This document shows, one piece after another, positions 39,714 to 49,208 of a stretch of DNA of 49,257 nt. The stretch is from Eubacteriales bacterium (GTDB taxonomy: Bacteria; Bacillota; Clostridia; Lachnospirales; Lachnospiraceae): the NCBI GenBank assembly GCA_030533385.1, contig JAUNJG010000011.1:1-49257 (forward strand). The letters are read 5' to 3'. How positions within the stretch are numbered: position 1 is the stretch's first letter; every line of letters starts with the position of its first letter. Below the pieces are notes generated by a model. That model saw nothing but the letters and a program-made list of their open reading frames with translations. It did not search any database and had not been told where the DNA came from. A program made the position numbers and the translations under genes.

Positions 39714-40667
39714 TCAGCCTTTTTCGGCAGCCAGCGCCTCCGCACATTTGATGTCTGTAATTAATATGTTAATGTAACCGCCCTTGATGGCACCCTTGAT
39801 GGCGGAGAACTTATCCTCCCCGCCCGCCACGCCGATGGCGTAGGGAATCTCCCGCAGCCGGTGTATGTCAAGGCCGATAACATTATTATCTTTTTGGAAC
39901 CGGGAAGTATCTCCGTCTTCATCAAAAAACTGCATACAGATATCTCCCGCCACATGATTTTTTTCCAGAGTCTCTATCTCGTTTATCTTGTAATAGCCTG
40001 TGGCTATGACCGACGAACTTTTGTAGGGACACCCGATGCCCAACAGGGCGATGTCAAGCTTTCTTGTCAGGCGCAGCGTCTTCGCCAGACTTTTTTCTTT
40101 CATCAGCTCCGCCTTCACAAGCGGACTTGACACTCTGGCCGGAGCGTGCAGCGGAAAGAAAGTTCCATGATAGGTCGTCGCAAGATGCTCTGCAAGATTG
40201 TTGGAATGAAGCTCCATCCGCAGCTGTCCCATCCCCCCCACCAGGGGAACGACGGTGATGTTCTTGCCCTCCGGATGGCGAACGTGGTTCACCACCTCCA
40301 GCAAAGTGGAACCCATGGACACGCCAACCATGCTGCCATCCTTGATGGTCGATTCCAGATATCTTCCGGCAGCCCTGCCAAGCACCGTCTTTAGCTCGGA
40401 CTCCGTCGGCTGGTTATCGACAAGAAGTACTTCCTTTAGATGATACATCTGTTCCAGCCGCCGTTCCAGCTCCCAATGTTTAATCGTCTCCAGATTCGAT
40501 ACCGAAATCCGAACGATTCCCCGCTCTCTGGCGGAGACAATCAGTCTGGAAACAGTCGGGCGGGACAAGTCCATCTGGGAGGCAATCTCCTGTTGGCTCA
40601 AGTTCTGATTGTAATATAAATCACACACCTTCACCATCAGGCGCATGTCATTGACCACCTTTTTCAT
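39714..40667 (-). CDS. SorC family sugar-binding transcriptional regulator
   Basis: A 317-residue regulator starting MKKVVNDMRLMVKVCDLYYN. The promoter at 40690-40718 places the transcript start near 40684, which excludes longer readings, and AAGGAGG stands 8 bp before this ATG. The helix-turn-helix is in NLSQQEIASQMDLSRPTVSRL; the effector domain shows VGVSMGSTLLEVV, VPLVGGMGQLRMELHSN and GIGCPYKSSS. SorC proteins respond to a phosphorylated sugar. It is the first gene of the operon and probably regulates it. Confidence 0.92.
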   Translation of the reverse strand: MKKVVNDMRLMVKVCDLYYNQNLSQQEIASQMDLSRPTVSRLIVSARERGIVRISVSNLETIKHWELERRLEQMYHLKEVLLVDNQPTESELKTVLGRAAGRYLESTIKDGSMVGVSMGSTLLEVVNHVRHPEGKNITVVPLVGGMGQLRMELHSNNLAEHLATTYHGTFFPLHAPARVSSPLVKAELMKEKSLAKTLRLTRKLDIALLGIGCPYKSSSVIATGYYKINEIETLEKNHVAGDICMQFFDEDGDTSRFQKDNNVIGLDIHRLREIPYAIGVAGGEDKFSAIKGAIKGGYINILITDIKCAEALAAEKG

Positions 40668-40689
40668 TTCCATTGCCTCCTTTTTTCTC

Positions 40690-40718
40690 ATTATATCGTT
40701 CTCTATCCTGCCTGTCAA
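40690..40718 (-). promoter_or_regulatory. Consensus promoter of the SorC-kinase operon
   Basis: Perfect TTGACA (40713-40718) and TATAAT (40690-40695) are 17 bp apart on the minus strand, 23 bp before the start codon. The region from 40719 to 41053 is a divergent intergenic stretch with a GGAGGCCTCC palindrome near 40904-40913 and no gene. Confidence 0.88.
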
Positions 40719-41053
40719 CTAAATACCCTATTTTATTTTTTCATATTCTCAATTTTATCACTTTCAATAAGTTTTTTATTGGATTTTTGGTAAATTTATT
40801 TTTATATTTGTAAATATATAAAAATATCATTGAATGTGGGATGTCACTTCGATGCCTCCGAAGACCTCTTTCTCTTTTTTTGCCATAAAACTTTTGCCGG
40901 GAAAGGAGGCCTCCGGGCTTGAAAAACGTCTCTTTTTTTCGTAAATTGACGGCACGGCAAAATTGGGTTGCCGCCGGGTACATGAGAAAATCGCTGCTAT
41001 CATCGCCGCCATGGTTACGCATTATTTATTTATGAAAGATTCCGGATTCCATC

Positions 41054-41082
41054 TTGCACATCGAACAAAAATAAGTTATAGT
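41054..41082 (+). promoter_or_regulatory. Promoter of the NSS transporter gene
   Basis: TTGCAC (41054-41059) and TATAGT (41077-41082) are 17 bp apart; AAGAAGGAGG follows just before the ATG at 41112. Confidence 0.7.
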
Positions 41083-41111
41083 GTAATATCATACTAAAGA
41101 AGGAGGAAAAT

Positions 41112-42482
41112 ATGGAAAGAGAAAAATTAGGTTCCCGGTTGGGATTCATCCTGCTTTCTGCAGGCTGCGCCATCGGAATCGGCAATGTGTGGAAGTTCCC
41201 GTACATGGCAGGACAGTACGGAGGGGGTGCGTTCGTACTCTTTTATGTATTTTTTCTGCTCGTTCTCGGACTGCCTATCATGACCATGGAGTTTTCTGTG
41301 GGGCGGGCCAGCCAGAAAAGTCCGGTGCAGTCTTTTCTCGTGCTGGAAAAGCCGGGACAAAAGTGGCATCTTCACGGGTATGCCTGTCTGGCAGGCAATT
41401 ACCTGCTGATGATGTTTTACACGACGGTGGCAGGGTGGATGCTCCACTATTTTTACCTGACGGCCACCGGAGGTTTTGAAGGTGCCGGCCCGGAGGACAT
41501 GGATGTGATTTTTAACCAGATGCTCTCCCAGCCCTTTACCATGGTAAAATGGATGGTTGTCGTCATCGTCGTCGGTTTCCTCATCTGCTCCATCGGCCTG
41601 CAAAACGGTCTGGAGAGAATCACGAAAATCATGATGCTGGCCCTCCTGGCCATCATGGTCATTCTGGCGGGAAACAGCCTGCTGATGAAAAACGGAATGG
41701 AAGGCCTCGTCTTCTTTTTAAAGCCAGATTTTCAGCGTATGGCCGACATCGGCATATGGGAGACCATCGTGGGAGCTATGAACCAGTCGTTCTTCACTCT
41801 GAGTCTCGGTATCGGAAGTATGGCCATCTTCGGCAGTTATCTGGATAAACAGCGTTCCCTCATGGGCGAGGCCGTTCATGTGGCCGTCCTCGACACCTTT
41901 GTGGCCGTCGTCGCCGGTCTGATCATCTTTCCGGCCTGCTTTTCTTTCGGCGTGGATGCCGGAAGCGGCCCTCGACTGATTTTCATCACTCTGCCCAACA
42001 TTTTTAACCATATTCCTATGGGACGGTTCTGGGGAAGTCTGTTTTTTATCTTCCTCGCCTTCGCCGCATTTTCCACCGTGCTTGCCGTGTTTGAAAACAT
42101 CATTTCAAGCTGGATGGATTTGACGGGGGCAAGTCGGTTCAAGGTGTGCATGATTAACATCGTCGCAATGATTCTTTTATCCCTGCCGTGCGTGCTCGGA
42201 TTTAACCTTCTGTCGGAGATACAGCCTCTTGGGCCGGGTTCCACGATTATGGACCTGGAAGATTTCCTCGTGTCCAACCTGTTCCTTCCGCTGGGTTCCC
42301 TGGTTTACCTGCTGTTTTGCGTCAGTCGATATGGCTGGGGATGGGATAACTTCTCCAGGGAGGCAAACACCGGAACGGGATTAAAAATGCCTCGGTGGCT
42401 TCGCCCGTACCTGACCTACCTGCTCCCGATTCTCGTGCTGGTTATCTTCACCCTGGGCATCAAAAATACCTTTTTTGGATAG
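41112..42482 (+). CDS. Sodium:neurotransmitter symporter family (NSS) amino-acid transporter
   Basis: A 456-residue membrane protein with 11-12 helices. TM1 carries the sodium/substrate motif SAGCAIGIGNVWKFPYMAGQ; QYGGGAFVLFYVFFLLVLG and MTMEFSVGRASQKSP follow as in LeuT and TnaT relatives. TM6 has MNQSFFTLSLGIGSMAIFGSYL, again a sodium-site signature, and SSWMDLTG lies after TM8. Bacterial NSS proteins take up amino acids such as Trp, Tyr or Leu with sodium. The gene stands alone with its own promoter and terminator. Confidence 0.93.
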   Translation: MEREKLGSRLGFILLSAGCAIGIGNVWKFPYMAGQYGGGAFVLFYVFFLLVLGLPIMTMEFSVGRASQKSPVQSFLVLEKPGQKWHLHGYACLAGNYLLMMFYTTVAGWMLHYFYLTATGGFEGAGPEDMDVIFNQMLSQPFTMVKWMVVVIVVGFLICSIGLQNGLERITKIMMLALLAIMVILAGNSLLMKNGMEGLVFFLKPDFQRMADIGIWETIVGAMNQSFFTLSLGIGSMAIFGSYLDKQRSLMGEAVHVAVLDTFVAVVAGLIIFPACFSFGVDAGSGPRLIFITLPNIFNHIPMGRFWGSLFFIFLAFAAFSTVLAVFENIISSWMDLTGASRFKVCMINIVAMILLSLPCVLGFNLLSEIQPLGPGSTIMDLEDFLVSNLFLPLGSLVYLLFCVSRYGWGWDNFSREANTGTGLKMPRWLRPYLTYLLPILVLVIFTLGIKNTFFG

Positions 42483-42545
42483 TTTTTCTCTGTCTTTTTA
42501 GAGAAGGCACTTTGTGGCGTCTTTCTTTCATTGAGAAGGCGTCAA

Positions 42546-42622
42546 AAGGCTGTTGAGACTGACCGGATACCTTTCTTTTCACTCAGTTTAGAAGGTATCC
42601 CTCCGCCCAACAGCCTTTTTTC
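42546..42622 (+). terminator. Double-hairpin terminator after the NSS gene
   Basis: AAGGCTGTTG and CAACAGCCTT form an outer perfect 10-bp stem; inside, GGATACCTTTC pairs with GAAGGTATCC. Six T residues follow. It lies between the convergent NSS and FprA genes. Confidence 0.88.
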
Positions 42623-42692
42623 ACTCCTCTATATTCTATTGTGCGGCAGATACTTTTCTTTTGGTTCATGCCGTCTCATCCCGGCAAGTATT

Positions 42693-43916
42693 TTATTCTT
42701 TGTCTTCTTCCATGGACTCGATGATCGCAGCAGCCAGCTGCTCAAGCTCTCCCTCCTTGCCCTGTCCGAGAGAAGATGCCAGACTCAGACGCTCATTGAG
42801 CACAGTCATGTTCTTCATCTCCTCGTCGATCATCTTCTGCATCAAATCACCGGATTTGCAGGCCCAGGAACCGTTTTCCACGATGGCAAAGGTTCTGTGC
42901 TGTAAATTCAGCGCCTTGATGTGCATCAGATAATCATGCATCACCGGATAAATGCCCAGATTGTATGTGACGCTTGCAAGGACAATGTGGCTGAATCGGA
43001 AGGACTCCGAGACAAGCTGGGACACATGGGTGTTTGACACGTCATAAACCCAAACGTTCGTCATGCCTTTCTCACATAATTTGGCAGCCAGCGCCTGCGC
43101 CGCCGCCTCCGTGTTTCCGTACATGGAGGCATAAGCAATCATGACACCCTTCTCCTCCGGTTCATAGCGGCTCCACTTGTCATATTTATCAATGAAATAC
43201 ATGAGATCCTTCCGCCACACCGGGCCATGAAGAGGACAAATGTATTGAATCTGGTCTAAAATGCCGCCTGCCTTCTTTAACAGAAGCTGAACGTGAGGGC
43301 CGTACTTTCCGACGATGTTGGTCAGATAGCGTCTGGCATCATCCAGCCAGTCTCGGTCAAAATTCACTTCATCGGCGAACAACTTTCCGTCCAGGGCGCC
43401 GAAGGAACCGAAGGCGTCTGCGGAGAAAAGCACACCATTTGTCGTGTCAAAGGTGACCATGGCCTCCGGCCAGTGAACCATAGGCGCAGACACAAAGGTG
43501 ACGGTGTGTGCGCCGAAACACTGGGTATCCCCTTCTTTGACCTCGATCATTTCATGGGAGTCCACATGGAACCCGAACTGGTGCATCAGCATAAAAGCCT
43601 TGCCTGTGGAGATGATTTTTACATCCGGCCAGCGGAGCAGTATCTCCTCGATGGATGCGCCATGATCCGGTTCCATATGGTTAATCACCAGATAATCCAG
43701 AGGCCTGTCCCCCAGAAGATACTCCAAGTTTTCCAGAAGCTGCCTGCATACGGACCAGTCCACCGTGTCAAAAAGCACGGTTTTTTCATCCAGAAGCAAA
43801 TACGCATTGTAGGAAACTCCTCTCGGAATCGGGTGAATGTTCTCAAACAGGTGGAGCCTGTGATCATTGGCGCCTACCCAGTAAAGATTGTCCGTTACCT
43901 TTCGTACACAGTACAT
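42693..43916 (-). CDS. fprA: FprA family flavodiiron protein (oxygen/NO reductase)
   Basis: A 407-residue A-type flavoprotein. The metallo-beta-lactamase-like domain (1-250) keeps all diiron ligands: H80, E82, D84 in NHMEPDHG with H85, H148 in PMVHWPEA, D167 in FSADAFG and H230 in CPLHGPVW. The flavodoxin domain starts near 255 with the FMN motif AYASMYGNTE and SVTYNLGIYPVMHD. These enzymes reduce oxygen to water or NO to N2O with electrons from rubredoxin. The gene follows the rubredoxin-containing fusion gene by only 14 bp, so that protein is its likely electron donor. Confidence 0.95.
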   Translation of the reverse strand: MYCVRKVTDNLYWVGANDHRLHLFENIHPIPRGVSYNAYLLLDEKTVLFDTVDWSVCRQLLENLEYLLGDRPLDYLVINHMEPDHGASIEEILLRWPDVKIISTGKAFMLMHQFGFHVDSHEMIEVKEGDTQCFGAHTVTFVSAPMVHWPEAMVTFDTTNGVLFSADAFGSFGALDGKLFADEVNFDRDWLDDARRYLTNIVGKYGPHVQLLLKKAGGILDQIQYICPLHGPVWRKDLMYFIDKYDKWSRYEPEEKGVMIAYASMYGNTEAAAQALAAKLCEKGMTNVWVYDVSNTHVSQLVSESFRFSHIVLASVTYNLGIYPVMHDYLMHIKALNLQHRTFAIVENGSWACKSGDLMQKMIDEEMKNMTVLNERLSLASSLGQGKEGELEQLAAAIIESMEEDKE

Positions 43917-43930
43917 GCTCTATTCCTCCT

Positions 43931-45841
43931 TCATTCTTCGATAAACATATCCTTGCCTTCCGCACATTCCGGGCATACCCAGTCTTCCGGCAATTTTTCA
44001 AATAAAGTTCCAGGTGCGATCTCCCCATTTTCATCGCCAAGCTCCGGCACATACTCGTATCCGCAACCGCCGCATACATAGCGCTTTCCGATAGGTTCCG
44101 GCTTAGGAGGTGCCGGGCGTTTCATCTTCACCATAGGAGGCGCCGGATTCTTCTCCCCTTTGTCCAAAGCTTTGGCAAGCAGAGGAAGAATCTCCATCAC
44201 ATCTCCGACGATGCCATAATCACAGTTCTTAAAAATAGGCGCTCCCGCATTTTTGTTGATGGCGACGATGGTGGAGGCATCCTTGATTCCTTTCAAATGT
44301 TGTATTGCACCGGAAATGCCGCAGGCAATGTACAGATTTCCGGTAAACTTCTGTCCCGACATGCCCACATAGCGGTCAAGCGGCACATATTTTAAGGTCT
44401 CAGCCACAGGACGGGAGGAACCGATGGCCGCTCCGGCCGCCCGGGCCACCTCCTCGATCAACTTCATATTTTCTTTTGCACCGATGCCCTGTCCGGCGGA
44501 AACGACCCGCTCTGCCTGGGTAATCGGCGTGTCCATCGGAATCCCCACCGTAAAGTCATGTCCGTCTTTTTCCAGATGTTTTACCAGCTCCGCAACTTTT
44601 TCTTCCGCCGAGCCGTCCCGGAAAATGTGACATTTGCGGATTCCGGTCACCGGAGCCGGTTTTTTTGGTCTGCTGGAGGAGCCGCCTTTTGATTTCGGCG
44701 GTTTTCCTAAGAGATGAGAGGCGATGACCACCCTTTGAATCTCGTTGGTTCCCTCGTAGATCGTCGTAATCTTGGCGTCTCTGTAGGCCCGCTCTACTTC
44801 CATGCCTTTCATGAAGCCGGATCCGCCGAAAATCTGGAGGGCGTCGTTGGTCACTTCCAGAGCAATGTCAGAAGCGTACATCTTGGCCATCGCTGCCTCC
44901 ATGGCATACGGTTCATGGTGTTCTTTCATCTCAGCGGCAGAATAAATCAAAAATCTTGCACAGCGAAGCTTCGTCGCCATGTCCGCCAGCTTAAAGGAAA
45001 TCGACTGCTGGAATCCAATCGGCTTTCCGAACTGGATGCGCTCTTTCGCATATTCCAAAGCGTTTTCATAGGCGCCCTGGGCGATGCCGAGAGCCTGGGA
45101 GGCGATGCCGATACGCCCGCCGTCCAATGTGGACATGGCAATCTTGAATCCCTGTCCCTCTTTTCCGAGAAGGTTTTCCTTTGGCACCTTCACGTCATTG
45201 AAAATAAGCTCCGCAGTGGAAGAAGACCGGATGCCCATTTTATTATAATGCTCGCCGAACTCAAATCCCTCCCAGCCTTTTTCCACGATGAAGGCGGAGA
45301 TTCCTCTCGTTCCTATATCCGGGGTCGTAACGGCAAAAACAACGTAGGTATCTGCCTTAGGCGCATTCGTGATAAAAATCTTGCCGCCGTTTAACACATA
45401 GTGATCCCCTTTCAGGACGGCGGTGGTCTCAGTGCCGCCCGCATCCGAGCCTGCGTTTGGTTCCGTCAGCCCGTAGGAACCAATCTTCTCGCCCTTTGCC
45501 AAAGGCACCAGGTACTTTTGCTTTTGCTCCTCTGTGCCGTAAGCAAAAATCGGCCAGGAGCCAAGGGAAACATGGGCGGAGAGGATAACTCCGGTTCCGC
45601 CGTCCACCCTGGAAAGCTCTTCCACAGCAATGGCATAGCTGATGACATCCAGGCCCGCTCCACCGTACTCCACGGGATAAGGAATGCCCATCAGACCCAT
45701 CTCCGCCATCTTTTTCACCGCCTCTTCCGGGAAGAGATTGCCTTCATCCAGACTAAATGCAATTGGTTTGACCTCCGTCTCCACAAAGTTTCTTACTTTT
45801 GCACGAAACTCTTCGTGTGCCTGAGTCGTTTTAAAATTCAT
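43931..45841 (-). CDS. Fusion of acyl-CoA dehydrogenase, EtfA FAD domain and rubredoxin
   Basis: A 636-residue three-part protein. Residues 1-380 are a full short-chain acyl-CoA dehydrogenase ([11 protein letters not shown] at 123-133, catalytic Glu363 in [10 protein letters not shown]). A Pro/Ser/Lys linker (381-400) leads to the FAD domain of ETF alpha (SAGQGIG at 448-454, GSSRPVAE at 474-481, [14 protein letters not shown] at 502-515, [23 protein letters not shown] at 541-553). A second Pro-rich linker (565-584) ends in a rubredoxin with Cys590, 593, 623 and 626. ETF beta and the ETF alpha N-terminal part are missing. Electrons would flow acyl-CoA, FAD, FAD, Fe and on to FprA, encoded 14 bp downstream. 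Confidence 0.95.
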   Translation of the reverse strand: MNFKTTQAHEEFRAKVRNFVETEVKPIAFSLDEGNLFPEEAVKKMAEMGLMGIPYPVEYGGAGLDVISYAIAVEELSRVDGGTGVILSAHVSLGSWPIFAYGTEEQKQKYLVPLAKGEKIGSYGLTEPNAGSDAGGTETTAVLKGDHYVLNGGKIFITNAPKADTYVVFAVTTPDIGTRGISAFIVEKGWEGFEFGEHYNKMGIRSSSTAELIFNDVKVPKENLLGKEGQGFKIAMSTLDGGRIGIASQALGIAQGAYENALEYAKERIQFGKPIGFQQSISFKLADMATKLRCARFLIYSAAEMKEHHEPYAMEAAMAKMYASDIALEVTNDALQIFGGSGFMKGMEVERAYRDAKITTIYEGTNEIQRVVIASHLLGKPPKSKGGSSSRPKKPAPVTGIRKCHIFRDGSAEEKVAELVKHLEKDGHDFTVGIPMDTPITQAERVVSAGQGIGAKENMKLIEEVARAAGAAIGSSRPVAETLKYVPLDRYVGMSGQKFTGNLYIACGISGAIQHLKGIKDASTIVAINKNAGAPIFKNCDYGIVGDVMEILPLLAKALDKGEKNPAPPMVKMKRPAPPKPEPIGKRYVCGGCGYEYVPELGDENGEIAPGTLFEKLPEDWVCPECAEGKDMFIEE

Positions 45842-45898
45842 GCCGTTACCTCCTCGCTAAAATATTACTTTTTTCCAGGTTCGTATGCATCTGTCTCC

Positions 45899-45927
45899 AT
45901 CATAACAATCTCCATAATTTTTGTCAA
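45899..45927 (-). promoter_or_regulatory. Promoter of the dehydrogenase fusion-FprA operon
   Basis: Perfect TTGACA (45922-45927) and TATGAT (45899-45904) on the minus strand are 17 bp apart, with GAGGAGGTAACGGC before the start codon. The rest of the gap to 46166 is AT-rich without a gene. Confidence 0.82.
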
Positions 45928-46166
45928 GTTTTCACCATTTTTTATGTACATTTTACATTTTTGTGCTAAATTGATAGAAATTATTTCATATATTTTTTAC
46001 ATAAATATTGTTTTTTGCCAAATATTTTTCATTATTTTTACATTTTCTTCTCTTTCTCTCCTCTCAAAATCCTTCTGTTCTCCAAGAGGCGTCTGCAAAC
46101 TGACGATTCCTCTTTTCAAACGGAAAATATCCATCTGTCCGCACAGGTTCCACAAAAATTTACATC

Positions 46167-46210
46167 AAAAAAGAGAGGAAAGCCGACCTTGACGGTCTGC
46201 TTTCCTCTCT
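46167..46210 (-). terminator. Intrinsic terminator of alaS
   Basis: AGAGAGGAAAGC and GCTTTCCTCTCT pair with an inner GACC/GGTC stem around GTCAA, then six T residues follow on the minus strand. It lies 33 bp past the alaS stop. Confidence 0.9.
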
Positions 46211-46243
46211 CTCTCTTTGCGGTCGGGCCAAAACATGTATCCC

Positions 46244-48883
46244 CTATGCAATCTGTTCTTTTGCAAGTTCCACGGCTTTTGCCAGCGCGTCGGCAATGCC
46301 CGCCGGATTCTTTCCTCCGGCCTGCGCCATGTTCGGGCGTCCGCCTCCGCCTCCGCCGACCAGGACTGCCGCCTGCTTGATGATATTTCCTGCATGGGCG
46401 CCGGCCTTGACGGCATCCTCGGTGGCGGTGACGATGAGGTTGACCTTTCCTCCCACGTCGGAGGCAAGCACGACCACCCCACTGCCAATCTTTTGTTTCA
46501 AATCATCACTCAGCGTACGAAGGGCATTCATGTCCACGTCCTTCACCGATACCGGAAGCACCTTGAAGGCGCCTGCTTCCACCACCTGATCCATGACGTC
46601 GGCCACCTCGCTCTTGGCAATCTGGTCTTTCAGTTTTTCATTTTCAGAGGAGAGCGCTTTCACCTCATCCAAAAGGGCGTGGATGCGGTCGGTCAGCTTG
46701 TGCGGCTCCGCCTTCATGGCTCTTGCTGCCTCCAGAAGCGTCTTTTCCACATCCTGATAATACTTCGTCACATTGTTTCCGGTGATGGCCTCAATACGTC
46801 TCACCCCGGCTGCCACGCCGGTCTCTGAGATGATTTTGAAGCTGCGAATGACACCGGTGTTCGGCACATGAGTGCCGGCACAAAACTCCTTGGAGAAATC
46901 TCCCATGCTGATGACGCGAACCTTCTCCCCGTACTTTTCTCCAAAGAGAGCCATCGCTCCCGTCTTCTTCGCCTCATCCACGGTCATAATCTGCGTCTTT
47001 ACCGGAAGTTCCGCCGCAATCTGCTCATTGACAATCTCCTCGACCTTGGAAATCTCCTCCGGCGTCATTGCCTGGAAGTGGGAGAAGTCAAAACGAAGAC
47101 GCTCTCTGTCATTGTAGGAGCCGGCCTGCTCCACATGGCTGCCCAGCACGGTGCGGAGCGCTTTTTGCAGCAGGTGGGTGGCGCTGTGATTCTTCATGGT
47201 ATCATCTCTTTGTTCCTCATTGATGGAGAGGGTCACCACGTCTCCCACTTTGAACATACCCTTGGTGACACGTCCGATGTGTCCCACCTTATCTCCGAGC
47301 AGCTTCACGGTGTCCTCCACAACGAACTCGCCGTCGGCACACCGGATGACGCCGGTATCGGCATGCTGTCCGCCGCCGGTGGCATAAAACGGTGTTTCCT
47401 CCACGAAAATCGTTCCGGTCTGTCCGTCGGTCAGCGCCTCGGTCAACTCTGTCTCCGTGGTCATGACCGTGATTTTAGAATCATAGGTTCTGTGGTCATA
47501 GCCGACAAAGACGGTGGTGACGGATGGATCGATGGACTCGTACACCGTCACGTCCGCACCCATGTAGTTCGTCTCCTTGCGGGCGCTTCTCGCCTTCACT
47601 CGCTGTTCCTCCATGCAGGCCCCGAACCCTTCCTCGTCCACACCGTATCCCTTCTCCATCAAAATTTCTCTGGTCAAATCCAGCGGGAATCCGTAAGTAT
47701 CGTAAAGCTTGAAGGCTTCCTCTCCGGAAAGACGGCTCTGTCCGCTCTTTTTCAGGTCTTCTTCCAGCTCCGCCAGAATGCCCAGACCCTGGTCGATGGT
47801 CTTGTTAAACTTATTCTCTTCCTGGGTCAGCACGTTAAAGATGAACTCTTTCTTTTCTTCCAGCTCAGGATATCCATCCCGGGAACCTTCGATGACCGTC
47901 TTGCTCAGCTTTGCCAAAAACTCATCCCGAATGCCCAGAAGACGTCCGTGGCGGGCCGCCCGGCGGATGATGCGGCGAAGCACATAGCCCCTTCCCTCGT
48001 TGGTCGGCATGATGCCGTCAGAAATCATGAAGGTAGCGGAGCGGATATGGTCGGTGATAAGACGGATGGAAACGTCGTCTTCCTCTTTTTCTTTGTAAGT
48101 TTTGCCCGCCATCTCGCAGACCTTGTCCCGCAAAGAGCGGATGGTATCTACGTCAAAGATGGAATCCACGTCCTGCACCACGACGGCAAGACGTTCCAGC
48201 CCCATTCCGGTGTCGATATTCTTTTGTTCCAGCAAGGTATAATTATTATGACCGTCGTTGTCAAACTGGGTAAATACGTTGTTCCACACTTCCATGTAAC
48301 GGTCGCAGTCACAGCCGACAGTGCAGGTCGGGCTACCGCAGCCGTACTTTTCTCCCCGGTCATAATAAATCTCGGAACAAGGGCCGCAAGGGCCTGCACC
48401 ATGTTCCCAGAAGTTGTCCTCTTTGCCAAACTTGAAAATGCGCTCCGGCGCAATGCCGATGTCATCCCGCCAGATGGCGAAGGCCTCGTCATCTTCCAGG
48501 TAGACGGACGGATACAGACGGTCCGCATCAAGACCTACCACCTCAGTGAGGAACTCCCAGGACCAGGCAATGGCCTCCTTCTTAAAATAATCTCCAAAAG
48601 AAAAGTTTCCAAGCATCTCAAAAAACGTACCGTGACGGGCGGTCTTTCCCACGTTTTCAATGTCTCCGGTACGGATACATTTCTGGCAGGTGGTGACCCG
48701 CTTTCTCGGCGGAATCTCCTGGCCTGTAAAATATGGCTTCAGAGGCGCCATACCTGCATTGATCAACAGCAGACTGTTATCGTTATGCGGAACAAGAGAG
48801 AAGCTCTTCATGGCAAGATGACCCTTGCTCTCAAAAAACTCCAGATACATCTTCCGCAGTTCATTCACTCCATATTTTTTCAA
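46244..48883 (-). CDS. alaS: Alanyl-tRNA synthetase
   Basis: An 879-residue class II synthetase that charges tRNA-Ala. The catalytic core has FFESKGHLAMKS and INAGMAPLKPYFTG, then RGYVLRRIIRRAARHGRL. The editing domain keeps the zinc motif HSATHLLQ and the second part FCAGTHVPNTG. The C-terminal domain ends with the glycine-rich AAVLVGGGGGGRPNMAQAGGKNP. The length is normal. It has AGGAGG before its ATG and no T-box leader. A small membrane protein gene lies upstream. Confidence 0.98.
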   Translation of the reverse strand: MKKYGVNELRKMYLEFFESKGHLAMKSFSLVPHNDNSLLLINAGMAPLKPYFTGQEIPPRKRVTTCQKCIRTGDIENVGKTARHGTFFEMLGNFSFGDYFKKEAIAWSWEFLTEVVGLDADRLYPSVYLEDDEAFAIWRDDIGIAPERIFKFGKEDNFWEHGAGPCGPCSEIYYDRGEKYGCGSPTCTVGCDCDRYMEVWNNVFTQFDNDGHNNYTLLEQKNIDTGMGLERLAVVVQDVDSIFDVDTIRSLRDKVCEMAGKTYKEKEEDDVSIRLITDHIRSATFMISDGIMPTNEGRGYVLRRIIRRAARHGRLLGIRDEFLAKLSKTVIEGSRDGYPELEEKKEFIFNVLTQEENKFNKTIDQGLGILAELEEDLKKSGQSRLSGEEAFKLYDTYGFPLDLTREILMEKGYGVDEEGFGACMEEQRVKARSARKETNYMGADVTVYESIDPSVTTVFVGYDHRTYDSKITVMTTETELTEALTDGQTGTIFVEETPFYATGGGQHADTGVIRCADGEFVVEDTVKLLGDKVGHIGRVTKGMFKVGDVVTLSINEEQRDDTMKNHSATHLLQKALRTVLGSHVEQAGSYNDRERLRFDFSHFQAMTPEEISKVEEIVNEQIAAELPVKTQIMTVDEAKKTGAMALFGEKYGEKVRVISMGDFSKEFCAGTHVPNTGVIRSFKIISETGVAAGVRRIEAITGNNVTKYYQDVEKTLLEAARAMKAEPHKLTDRIHALLDEVKALSSENEKLKDQIAKSEVADVMDQVVEAGAFKVLPVSVKDVDMNALRTLSDDLKQKIGSGVVVLASDVGGKVNLIVTATEDAVKAGAHAGNIIKQAAVLVGGGGGGRPNMAQAGGKNPAGIADALAKAVELAKEQIA

Positions 48884-48972
48884 TGTTTTATCCTCCTACT
48901 ATCACAATCCCCTATTTTTCTGGCAAAAATATACGGGGCTCCCTCTTTCGCCTTTCCAAGGCAGATGGGCAA

Positions 48973-49010
48973 GGGGTGCCAAAGGAACCCCGGTTCTTCT
49001 TTGGCACCCC
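48973..49010 (-). terminator. GC-rich hairpin between the small membrane gene and alaS
   Basis: GGGGTGCCAAAG and CTTTGGCACCCC form a perfect 12-bp stem with a 14-base loop, 19 bp past the stop of the small gene. No T-run follows, so it may be a weak terminator or an mRNA-stability element in the alaS leader. Confidence 0.55.
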
Positions 49011-49028
49011 GCAATACTCGGCCGATGA

Positions 49029-49166
49029 TTATTCTCCCTGTGCGCCCATTTTTTCCTGTTTTCTTTTCAACAGTTTTTTTCCGGCAAAAATGCCGAGCGC
49101 CGCAATGGCCGTAAAATAAATCCCTGTCACTACATATTGCACAAAAGCACCCAATATTGCTGCCAT
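49029..49166 (-). CDS. Small single-span membrane protein, unknown function
   Basis: A 45-residue protein starting MAAILGAFVQYVVTG; AAGGGGG stands 7 bp before this ATG, better than the longer reading from 49211. One hydrophobic span (VVTGIYFTAIAALGIFAGKKLL) is followed by a basic tail KRKQEKMG. Similar small proteins occur next to alaS in some Clostridia. I do not recognise a function. Confidence 0.55.
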   Translation of the reverse strand: MAAILGAFVQYVVTGIYFTAIAALGIFAGKKLLKRKQEKMGAQGE

Positions 49167-49208
49167 CTCAAATCCCCCTTTATATTTTTTATACCAATAA
49201 GGTTGCTT

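Noticed and set aside
48884..49028. T-box leader upstream of alaS
   Set aside because: The conserved T-box core (TGGNACCGCG) is absent and the space is too short; only a plain 12-bp hairpin is seen.
46868..49114. A 748-codon open frame on the plus strand opposite alaS
   Set aside because: It is a mirror of the highly biased alaS codons; the peptide has no family features and no ribosome site or promoter was found.
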